Shown piece by piece: positions 7,573-14,439 of a stretch of 16,398 nt of DNA (position 1 is the stretch's first letter; every line of letters begins with the position of its first letter). The notes beneath the pieces are model-generated. The model worked only from the letters and a program-made list of their open reading frames with translations, had not been told where the DNA came from and searched no databases. Location: positions 1 to 16,398 of the forward strand of contig DMHB01000091.1 in the NCBI GenBank assembly GCA_003449595.1, in the 5' to 3' direction. A program made the position numbers and the translations under genes. The stretch is from Microscillaceae bacterium (lineage in GTDB: Bacteria; Bacteroidota; Bacteroidia; Cytophagales; Microscillaceae).

Positions 7573-8788
7573 AACTATGGGCGACCTTGACAAGGCTCGC
7601 CAATACTATGCCGATAGTTTAGCCCTTCGGCAGGCCATCAACAACCGACAAGGCGTAATCGCTTCACTGATTGTTTTAGGCGCGCTCGATAGCCGTCTCA
7701 AAGCCTACGGACAAGCCCGTGAATCGTTGCACAAAGCCCTCGAATTGGCCGAACAAGCCCAGGCCAAGTTAAAAATGCTCCGTATTTGCCAGTTGTTAGC
7801 CCGGCTGTACAAAGCATGTCAAGACCCTTGGAAAGCCCTCCAATATTTTGAACAATACATTGCACTCAAAGAAGAAATCAGCGGCGAGCAAAATGCCACC
7901 CAAATTAAAAATATAAAAACACTCTTTGACCTCGAAAAAGCCCAGAAAGAAGCTGAAATAGAACGGTTGCAACACGTAGAACTCAAACAGGCTTATGAGC
8001 GCATCGAGAGCCAAAATAATAATATTTTAGACAGCTTGTTGTACGCCAAACGCATACAAGAGGCCTTGCTGCCTTCTTTGCAAGAGTTGACCAATTATAC
8101 CGAACAAGCCTTTATTTTTTTTAAGCCGAAAGATATTGTCAGTGGCGATTTTTACTGGGTACATCATACCGGCAACCAACTTGTTCTGGCAGCTGTCGAT
8201 TGCACCGGGCACGGGGTGCCGGGGGCTTTTATGAGTTTGGTAGCCAACGATTTGCTCAACGATATTATTCTGACACAACATCTTTGCCGACCCGATCTTA
8301 TTCTCAATGCCTTGCACTTGGGCATCCGCAAACTGCTCAAACAAGAAGAAACCCAAAACCGCGATGGGATGGATATGGCGCTGTTGGCCATCGATGAAAC
8401 ACATCAAAAGGTGCAATTTGCCGGTGCTCGCAATCCTCTTTGGTATGTTTCTGACGGACAACTGACAGAAATCAAAGGCGATCGGATGAGTATTGGTGGA
8501 GAACAGCGCGAGCAAGAACGCAAATTCACCAATCACGTAATTCCAACAGCGCAAATCAAGGATACAACCTCTTTTTATTTGTTCTCTGATGGTTTTCAAG
8601 ACCAATTTGGCGGCCTTGCAGGCAAGAAATTCGGCAAGACACAACTCCGCGACCTGCTTGTGAAAATTTATCGGCAGCCTTTAGATGAGCAACGCCAGAT
8701 CTTATTAGAAAACTTTGAAAAGTGGATAGTAGAAGCCCAAGAAAAGCAAATAGACGATATGCTTTTCATTGGACTTCGATTAAAATAA
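7391..8788 (+). CDS. TPR-coiled coil-SpoIIE (PP2C-type) serine phosphatase, C-terminal part of a frameshifted gene
   Basis: The frame opens at a TTG at 7391, with an ATG at 7409, but both are probably artefacts of the upstream frameshift. Numbered from 7391, TPR repeats run to about 160 (SGLGVIYHALGKLDLAI, LQELGAVYETMGDLDKA, LGALDSRLKAYGQA). A coiled coil follows (170-212), then the linker ILDSLLYAKRIQEALLPS, common before RsbU/SpoIIE domains. The phosphatase domain (about 235-465) has the metal-binding motifs SGDFYW (D253), DCTGHGVPGA (D270), DGMDMAL, AGARNPLW, FSDGFQDQFGG (D400) and DDMLFIG (D455/D456), so it looks catalytically complete. These manganese-dependent enzymes remove phosphate from serine or threonine, classically on STAS-domain anti-anti-sigma factors. 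No STAS or anti-sigma gene is present here, so the substrate is unknown. It ends 13 bases before the converging RND gene with no terminator visible. Confidence 0.88.
   Translation: MSKPTTMGHATTVSGLGVIYHALGKLDLAIDTHHQAIEMAKKHHISSPEARALQELGAVYETMGDLDKARQYYADSLALRQAINNRQGVIASLIVLGALDSRLKAYGQARESLHKALELAEQAQAKLKMLRICQLLARLYKACQDPWKALQYFEQYIALKEEISGEQNATQIKNIKTLFDLEKAQKEAEIERLQHVELKQAYERIESQNNNILDSLLYAKRIQEALLPSLQELTNYTEQAFIFFKPKDIVSGDFYWVHHTGNQLVLAAVDCTGHGVPGAFMSLVANDLLNDIILTQHLCRPDLILNALHLGIRKLLKQEETQNRDGMDMALLAIDETHQKVQFAGARNPLWYVSDGQLTEIKGDRMSIGGEQREQERKFTNHVIPTAQIKDTTSFYLFSDGFQDQFGGLAGKKFGKTQLRDLLVKIYRQPLDEQRQILLENFEKWIVEAQEKQIDDMLFIGLRLK
7411..7414 (+). other. Frameshift site (G4 homopolymer) in the TPR-phosphatase gene
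   Basis: Reading ACC AAC GAC CAT GGG in the first frame and then skipping one G gives CAC GCC ACA ACG GTT. This joins TNDHG to HATTVSGLGVIYHALG and restores a regular TPR repeat. One surplus base in this run explains both overlapping frames exactly. Whether it is an assembly error or a real mutation cannot be decided from the sequence. Confidence 0.85.
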
Positions 8789-8790
8789 AG

Positions 8791-8811
8791 TAGGCAGTTG
8801 GTTAGGCAGTT
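8791..8811. repeat. Short tandem-like direct repeat TAGGCAGTT at a convergent gene end
   Basis: TAGGCAGTT occurs at 8791-8799 and again at 8803-8811, 12 bases apart. The second copy overlaps the stop codon of the RND permease. It fills most of the 13-base gap between the phosphatase and RND stops. No hairpin terminator is visible there, so transcripts may run into the opposite gene. Confidence 0.6.
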
Positions 8812-11800
8812 TCTAATTCTTTGAGTCTTTCGGCTGTCAAAATTTCCTTCTTGCGTTCAGTAAAGAATGTATATAAAGCCGGAATGACAAACAAGGTCAG
8901 AATGGTAGCAAACACCAATCCCCCAATGATGGCTATCCCCATCGACACACGACTTTCTGAACCCGCACCCAAGGCCAAAGCAATGGGGGCAATCCCCAAA
9001 ATAGTCGATAAACTGGTCATCAAAATGGGTCTAAAACGCGAAGTTGCCGCCTCAAATACTGCATCACGCACCGAAGCGCCTTCTTGCTTGCGCTGATTGG
9101 CAAATTCTACAATCAGAATCGCATTTTTGGTTACCAAGCCTATCAGCATAATGACACCGATTTGGCTGAACACGTTGAGGGTCTGGTTCCAAAACCACAA
9201 CGATAAAATAGCGCCGGCCAATGCCAAGGGCACGGTCAGCATAATGATCAACGGGTCGATAAAGCTTTCAAATTGGGCTGCCAAAACCAAATAAATCAAC
9301 AACAAAGCCAAGCCAAAGGCAAAAAGTAAACTGGAAGAACTCTCCTCCAAATCGCGCGAAGGACCCGACAAGGAAGTGGTATAGGTGTCGTCCAAAATCC
9401 CTTTGGCTAATTTACGCATCTCTGCGATGCCCTCGCCCAACGAAATGCCTGGAGCAGGGTTGGCCGAAATAGTAGCCGATACATACCGGTTAAAGCGGAA
9501 CAATTGCGGCGGGGTGCTTTGCTCGGTTAGTTTTACCAAATTATCTAACTGTATTTGTTCGCCTTTTTTGTTGCGCACATAAAGCGATTTCAAATCCAGC
9601 ACATCATTGCGGTTTTGCCGGTCTAATTGGCCGATGATTTGGTATTGTTTGCCATTTTTATTGAAATAGCCAAAGCGTTGTCCGCTTAGCCCCAATTGCA
9701 AGGTTTGTGAAATATCGGCTACAGAAACGCCCAAGTTTCGGGCTTTTTCTCGGTCGATGTCAATTTTAATTTCGGGCTTATTGAATTTCAAATCTACATC
9801 TACATAGGTAAATTTGGGGTTTTCTCCGGCTTTCGCCAATATTTTGGGAAGTACCGCCTTGAGCTTGTCAATAGAGGTGGCCTGAATAACAAACTGCACC
9901 GGTAAACCGCCCCGTTTATCGCCAATGGTGGGTTCTTGCGTAACCACCGCCCGAATGCCGGGTACGATATTGGCCTTGGCTGTTACCGATTCTACAATTT
10001 TTTGTTGGGAACGCTTGCGTTCATTGGCCTTGAGCAAAATACCTCTTACAAAACCGGTATTGATAGCGCCAAACCCGGGCGAGGTAAATGAAATAATCCC
10101 TTCCCGCTCTTTTACATCATCAAGCACCAATTTGGTGAGTTCGTCCATCGCTTTTTCCATATACTCAAAAGTTACCCCTTCCGGCCCACGCACCAACATT
10201 CTGAAGCCATTTCTGTCTTCAAGTGGTGCTAACTCTGAAGGAAGTCCTTGTCCAATCTGATACACCGCATAGGCCGAAAGCCCCATCACCACAAATGCCA
10301 GCCAGCGAAAACGCATAAACCAGCCCAACAACCAAGCATAAATATCGTTCAGTTTCTCAAAAAATGGCTCTGTAACTCTATACAACCAAGGTTGGCGTGT
10401 ACGGGTTTTCAACATCCGGCTGCTCATCATTGGGGTTAGCGTAAGCGAAACAAAGGCCGAAATCAATACCGAACCGGCTACTACCAACCCAAATTCTCGG
10501 AACAAACGCCCGGTAAGTCCTTGTAGGAAAATAACCGGCAAAAACACCGAAGCCAAGGCTATGGTGGTGGACAACACCGCAAAATATATTTCTTTGGAAC
10601 CTTTGAGCGCCGCCTCTAACGGATTCATTCCTTTTTCGACCTTGGCATAAATATTTTCTAATACCACGATGGCATCATCTACCACCAACCCAATTGCCAA
10701 TACGATGCCTAATAGGGTAAGCACATTGATGGAGAAATTGAGTAGATACATAATAAAAAATGTCCCTACAAGTGAAATAGGAATCGTTACAACCGGAATG
10801 AGTGTGGTGCGCCAGTCGCGCAAGAACACAAAAATAATCATCACAACCAGCAAAAAAGCCGTAATGATGGTTTCTTCCACTTCTTGGATGGAGGCCAACA
10901 CATAACGGGTGTTGTCAAACCCAACAACAACCGTCAAATCGGCAGGCAATTCTTTTTTGATTTTGTCTAATCGCTTGTAAACTTCTTTGGCAATGGCTAC
11001 TTGGTTGCTACCGGCCTGCGTAACGATGGCTACCGCAATCATTGGCTCGCCGTCGCGCTTTAGGATAGAGCGCAGGTTTTCAGCGTCCAAGGTGGCCCTG
11101 CCAATATCAGAAAAGCGCACGATTTTATCGCCGTCTTCTTTGATGATGAGGTTGTTGAAATCGGCAGGCGAGTTGAGTTTGCCAACCGTCCGAATGGTGA
11201 GTTCAGTATTATTGCCTTCTATAAAGCCTGAGGGAAGTTCAACATTTTCTCGACTCAGGGTTTGTAATACGTCCAAAGGCGTAATTTTATAAGCCGCCAG
11301 TTTATCAGGGTCAATCCAGAGGCGCATGGCATATTTCTGTTCGCCCCAAATGATTACCTCGCTTACCCCGTTGATGGTCTGAAACTGCTCTTTGAAGGTA
11401 TTGTTGGCTATTTCACTTACTTCAAGTTTGTTGCGGGTGTCGCTTTGTATGTTGATAGCCAGAATGGGGTCGGAGTTTGCGTCTGCTTTGCTTACTACCG
11501 GTGGGTCAACATCAGGAGGGAGGTTGCGCAAGGCCCGCGATACTTTGTCGCGTACATCATTGGCTGCTTCTTCAATGCTGATTTCTAAGTTAAATTCGAT
11601 GGTAATATTGCTTCGGCCATCTCGGCTTACCGACGTAATGGTTTTGATGCCGGCTATCCCGCTGATGGCTTCTTCCAACGGTTCTGTGATTTGGGTTTCG
11701 ATAATATCGGCGTTAGCGCCCGTATAACCGGTGCTTACATTGACAATGGGAGGGTCAACACTGGGAAACTCGCGCACACCCAGATAGATAAAACCAATAA

Positions 11801-11879
11801 GCCCAAACACGATGATGACGATCGACATTACAATCGCCAATACAGGCCGCGAAATGCTTACATTTGATAAACTTGCCAT
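8802..11879 (-). CDS. RND-family efflux transporter permease (AcrB/MexB-like, HAE-1 type)
   Basis: This 1025-residue inner-membrane proton/drug antiporter subunit has the normal length and duplicated layout. TM1 (about 13-33) is followed by a periplasmic porter/docking domain (to about 335), TM2-6, a linker, TM7 (about 526-545), a second periplasmic domain (to about 850), and TM8-12. The proton-relay residues are present: Asp401-Asp402 in TM4 (GLVVDDAIVVLEN) and Lys918 in TM10 (GLVTKNAILIVEF), matching the Asp407, Asp408 and Lys940 of AcrB. VREFPSVDPP near the N-terminus (35-44) is typical of this subfamily. The periplasmic adaptor and outer-membrane channel are not encoded adjacent. The nearest same-strand gene upstream is a DUF6089-like barrel, which is not a TolC-type protein. 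A good -7 box precedes the gene, so it may be a separate transcript. Substrates cannot be predicted. Confidence 0.95.
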   Translation of the reverse strand: MASLSNVSISRPVLAIVMSIVIIVFGLIGFIYLGVREFPSVDPPIVNVSTGYTGANADIIETQITEPLEEAISGIAGIKTITSVSRDGRSNITIEFNLEISIEEAANDVRDKVSRALRNLPPDVDPPVVSKADANSDPILAINIQSDTRNKLEVSEIANNTFKEQFQTINGVSEVIIWGEQKYAMRLWIDPDKLAAYKITPLDVLQTLSRENVELPSGFIEGNNTELTIRTVGKLNSPADFNNLIIKEDGDKIVRFSDIGRATLDAENLRSILKRDGEPMIAVAIVTQAGSNQVAIAKEVYKRLDKIKKELPADLTVVVGFDNTRYVLASIQEVEETIITAFLLVVMIIFVFLRDWRTTLIPVVTIPISLVGTFFIMYLLNFSINVLTLLGIVLAIGLVVDDAIVVLENIYAKVEKGMNPLEAALKGSKEIYFAVLSTTIALASVFLPVIFLQGLTGRLFREFGLVVAGSVLISAFVSLTLTPMMSSRMLKTRTRQPWLYRVTEPFFEKLNDIYAWLLGWFMRFRWLAFVVMGLSAYAVYQIGQGLPSELAPLEDRNGFRMLVRGPEGVTFEYMEKAMDELTKLVLDDVKEREGIISFTSPGFGAINTGFVRGILLKANERKRSQQKIVESVTAKANIVPGIRAVVTQEPTIGDKRGGLPVQFVIQATSIDKLKAVLPKILAKAGENPKFTYVDVDLKFNKPEIKIDIDREKARNLGVSVADISQTLQLGLSGQRFGYFNKNGKQYQIIGQLDRQNRNDVLDLKSLYVRNKKGEQIQLDNLVKLTEQSTPPQLFRFNRYVSATISANPAPGISLGEGIAEMRKLAKGILDDTYTTSLSGPSRDLEESSSSLLFAFGLALLLIYLVLAAQFESFIDPLIIMLTVPLALAGAILSLWFWNQTLNVFSQIGVIMLIGLVTKNAILIVEFANQRKQEGASVRDAVFEAATSRFRPILMTSLSTILGIAPIALALGAGSESRVSMGIAIIGGLVFATILTLFVIPALYTFFTERKKEILTAERLKELETA

Positions 11880-11912
11880 AATTCAACGGAGGATGTATAG
11901 TTAGTGAATATG

Positions 11913-11947
11913 CAAATTTAACAAAGGCAACCTGTATTAAGTTGCAA
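11913..11947 (-). promoter_or_regulatory. Candidate Bacteroidota-type promoter for the RND permease
   Basis: On the minus strand TAAATTTG (11920-11913) is a perfect match to the Bacteroidota -7 consensus TAnnTTTG, about 33 bases ahead of the start codon. The best TTG for a -33 element (11947-11945) is 24 bases away, slightly longer than usual. An inverted repeat GCAAC/GTTGC (11927-11931 with 11941-11945) lies in the spacer and could be an operator or a weak hairpin after the barrel gene. Confidence 0.45.
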
Positions 11948-11959
11948 AAAAAGGCAAAC
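11923..11959 (-). repeat. Repeated TTGCCTTT elements upstream of the RND gene, shared with the barrel gene
   Basis: TTGCCTTT occurs twice on the minus strand, at 11930-11923 and 11957-11950. The second copy extends to the 10-mer GTTTGCCTTT (11959-11950). The same 10-mer occurs at 12960-12951, upstream of the DUF6089-like gene. These may be binding sites for a common regulator; this is pattern-based inference only. Confidence 0.3.
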
Positions 11960-11960
11960 T

Positions 11961-12896
11961 TTAACGGAAACGGGGGCATTTCAGCCCGACATCAATGATA
12001 TAACTGACGTGAAAAGTAGTAATCAAGTAGGAGTCAAGGTTGCTATTGCCTCGCTTGCTACCCGGTTGAAAACCGTTCAAACTATCATAATTTACCCCAT
12101 TGACACCCGTGTAAGTAGTAGTTCCTAAAGCGGCTAAGGTACTGGTCAAATCTCGGGTTTGGCCACTGCTTACAGCAATTGGGTCTAAGGTGCGATTAGC
12201 CAAACGCGCAGCCAATGGGCTGTTCAAATCATCGGGACGTGCATAACGCCCACCCACATCGTCGATGTATTGAAATAACAAGAGCCTCAGCCCTGTTTCT
12301 ACGCCCACATCCATTCTGTCGCTTACGCGGATGCGCAAACCTACACCCAAAGGTACGGCTGCCTGAATTTTAGAGTATAGGCTGCGATACCCGGGACGAC
12401 CTTGGCCTTCTGTGCCCAAAGGCTGTAAATCGACCCATCGTCCGCCTTCTATACCGGCTTGCGGGTTGTGATGAATCAGCGCCAGCCCCCCAAATACATA
12501 AGGCGCAAAAGTGCGGCGGCGGCCATATCTTCCAAAACTGCTACCAAACTCGTAAATTCCGGTAACTGTAAGTTCTTTTACATCATTCCGAAAGCTTAAA
12601 TTGCGTGCATACACCAAGGTATTGGCGGGCGCTTTTGAGTCGTCGCCAATGAGGCGTGCCCACGACAAGCTGAGGCGTGCGTGCCAATGAGGGCTTAACT
12701 TGCGGCTGATGAATACGCCTACAGCCGGTCTTGTCATCGAAAAGTCGGCATAAATATCGCCAAAGTAGTTGGCAATGCCTGCCTGAAATCCAGCAGTTAC
12801 GTAGCCTTCTACCGAGCGTGGGTCGCGCTGTGCCCAAGCTGCTGTAGCAAAACAAACAAGACAGACAATTAAGAATAAAGGGCTAAATCGATACAT
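11961..12896 (-). CDS. DUF6089-like outer-membrane beta-barrel protein
   Basis: This 311-residue protein starts with a clear Sec signal peptide (hydrophobic core, cleavage expected after AWA at residue 22). The mature part has alternating polar and hydrophobic strands rich in Gly, Tyr and Arg: FQAGIANYFGDIY, VGVFISRKLSPHWHARLSLSW (broken here by one residue beyond 20), NLSFRNDVKELTV, YVFGGLALIHHNP, and a late strand FHVSYIIDVGLK. The pattern GxxNYxGDI, then RNLSFRxxxxEL, then APYxFGGL is the one I associate with DUF6089 proteins of Bacteroidota. These are small outer-membrane barrels of unknown role. It is not a TolC-like channel, so it is not the expected third part of the adjoining RND pump. 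It has 76 bases upstream and 81 downstream without genes. The long loop rich in Asn, Thr and Ser (about 245-290) is probably extracellular. Confidence 0.75.
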   Translation of the reverse strand: MYRFSPLFLIVCLVCFATAAWAQRDPRSVEGYVTAGFQAGIANYFGDIYADFSMTRPAVGVFISRKLSPHWHARLSLSWARLIGDDSKAPANTLVYARNLSFRNDVKELTVTGIYEFGSSFGRYGRRRTFAPYVFGGLALIHHNPQAGIEGGRWVDLQPLGTEGQGRPGYRSLYSKIQAAVPLGVGLRIRVSDRMDVGVETGLRLLLFQYIDDVGGRYARPDDLNSPLAARLANRTLDPIAVSSGQTRDLTSTLAALGTTTYTGVNGVNYDSLNGFQPGSKRGNSNLDSYLITTFHVSYIIDVGLKCPRFR

Positions 12897-12937
12897 AGCT
12901 TAGGCTTTCTTTGATCATAGTAACGGATGGTGTGGGC

Positions 12938-12960
12938 TAAAATTACAGCGAAAGGCAAAC
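12938..12960 (-). promoter_or_regulatory. Possible promoter/operator upstream of the barrel gene
   Basis: On the minus strand TAATTTTA (12945-12938) resembles the -7 box TAnnTTTG, about 42 bases before the start codon. The 10-mer GTTTGCCTTT (12960-12951) lies 5 bases upstream of it and matches one in front of the RND gene. The spacing is too short for a standard -33 element, so an operator role is as likely as a promoter role. Confidence 0.25.
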
Positions 12961-12972
12961 GCTCCGCAGGAA

Positions 12973-14436
12973 TTAAGAAGAGGCAACATTGTCTAATAAT
13001 TCAAGCAACAACCGATTGGCCTCTGTCGGGTCGGCTTGGCCTTTGGTCTGCCGCATAATTTCACCCATAAACAATCCCAATAGATTTTTTTTACCTTTTT
13101 TGAAGGCCATAGCCTTGTCGGGATATTGTGCAATAACTTGGCCAATGATTTCGCGCAAGCGCCCTTCGTCTGATGGCTCTTCTTTTTGCTTGCTTTTTAT
13201 CCATGACTGCAAATCTAAAGTTGGGTTTTCCAACAGTGCCGGAAGCGCTTGTTGGGTGGCCATACTGTGGCTCAACTGGCGCTGCTCTACCAAATCGATG
13301 AGCAAAACCAATTGGGCAGCCGAAACCGGAAAGGCTTCCCAGCTCAGAGATTGGGCGTTTAGGTGGGCTTTCAAGGGGCTCATCATCCAGTGAGCAATGG
13401 CTTTGTAATGAGAGGAATAGCCAGCCATTTGTTCAAAAAACAAGGCGGTGGCTTTGTCTTCTGTCAACAGATGTGCCTCGTTGGCCGGTAATTGATACAC
13501 TTGCGTGAAACGCTCATATAAAGCATTTGGCAGGGGGGGCAAAGCGGCTTGGCATTGTGCTATCCAATCGGCTGTCAACACCAAGGGGGCAATATCCGGC
13601 TCCGGAAAGTAGCGATAATCGTGCAGGTCTTCTTTTGAGCGCATCGGCAGGGTTTGGCCGGTTTGTGCGTCAAAGCTGCGGGTTTCTTGCCGGATAGGGA
13701 TGCCTTGCAACAGGCATTCGATTTGGCGCTCCATTTCATATTGGATAGCTTTTTGGACAAAGCGCATCGAGTTCAAATTTTTGATTTCTACCCGCGTGCC
13801 TAAGGTGCTTTGTTCCCGTTGCTTGACCGACACGTTGGCATCGCAACGCAAAGAACCTTCTTCCATGTGGCCGTCGCAAATGCCTAAATAGCGCACCAAT
13901 TTGCGCACTTCATACAGCAAGCTATGGGCTTCTTCGGGCGAGAAAAGATCGGGTTCAGTAACGATTTCTATCAAAGGTACGCCAGCTCGGTTGAAATCGA
14001 CCCACGAATGGGTACGCTCAGCTGAATGAATGAGCTTGCCCGCATCTTCTTCCAAATGAATTTGTTTGAGCCGTACTTTGCGCTCAGGAAGCCCTTTCGG
14101 GCGAATCAAAATATGGCCACCTTGACAAATAGCAGTGGTATCTTGGGTGATTTGATAGCCTTTTGGTAGGTCGGGGTAAAAATAGTTTTTGCGGGCAAAC
14201 ACACAATACTGTGCAATGCGTGAGCCACAGGCCAAGCCCATTTTGACGGCCATTTCTACGGCTTGCCGGTTTAGCTTGGGTAGTGTGCCCGGGTGTGCCA
14301 GACTGACGGGCGATATGTTCTGGTTGGGGGCATCACCAAATTGGTTCGCATCGGCGGCAAATAATTTGGTTTGGGTACTTAATTGTGCGTGGATTTCAAG
14401 CCCAACGACTACCTCATAATCTGCTGGAGTAAGCAT
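12973..14436 (-). CDS. gatB: Aspartyl/glutamyl-tRNA(Asn/Gln) amidotransferase subunit B
   Basis: This 487-residue protein is GatB, the cytoplasmic kinase/tRNA-binding subunit of the GatCAB complex. The complex activates Glu or Asp on misacylated tRNA(Gln) or tRNA(Asn) and amidates it with ammonia supplied by GatA. The cradle domain shows VGLEIHAQLSTQTKLF (11-26), YFYPDLPKGYQI (85-96), HLEEDAGK (127-134), DFNRAGVPLIEIVTEPD (147-163), EEGSLRCDANVSV (192-204), EIKNLNS (217-223) and DYRYFPEPD (273-281). The C-terminal helical YqeY-like tail (about 335-487) is complete. The zinc-type cysteines found after LF in some GatB proteins are absent (ANQFG...ISPVSL). Only 3 bases separate it from the tRNA nucleotidyltransferase gene upstream, suggesting translational coupling. 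GatA and GatC are not in the window. The presence of GatB implies an indirect route to Gln-tRNA and/or Asn-tRNA. Confidence 0.98.
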   Translation of the reverse strand: MLTPADYEVVVGLEIHAQLSTQTKLFAADANQFGDAPNQNISPVSLAHPGTLPKLNRQAVEMAVKMGLACGSRIAQYCVFARKNYFYPDLPKGYQITQDTTAICQGGHILIRPKGLPERKVRLKQIHLEEDAGKLIHSAERTHSWVDFNRAGVPLIEIVTEPDLFSPEEAHSLLYEVRKLVRYLGICDGHMEEGSLRCDANVSVKQREQSTLGTRVEIKNLNSMRFVQKAIQYEMERQIECLLQGIPIRQETRSFDAQTGQTLPMRSKEDLHDYRYFPEPDIAPLVLTADWIAQCQAALPPLPNALYERFTQVYQLPANEAHLLTEDKATALFFEQMAGYSSHYKAIAHWMMSPLKAHLNAQSLSWEAFPVSAAQLVLLIDLVEQRQLSHSMATQQALPALLENPTLDLQSWIKSKQKEEPSDEGRLREIIGQVIAQYPDKAMAFKKGKKNLLGLFMGEIMRQTKGQADPTEANRLLLELLDNVASS

Positions 14437-14439
14437 AAG

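Noticed and set aside
8027..8644. A 205-codon minus-strand open frame opposite the phosphatase
   Set aside because: It is an antisense shadow of the SpoIIE domain, whose plus-strand product has every catalytic motif. The minus product has no recognisable domain and no start context.
12989..13393. A 134-codon plus-strand open frame opposite gatB
   Set aside because: It is a shadow of the GatB C-terminal tail, with no motif and no independent promoter or start signal.
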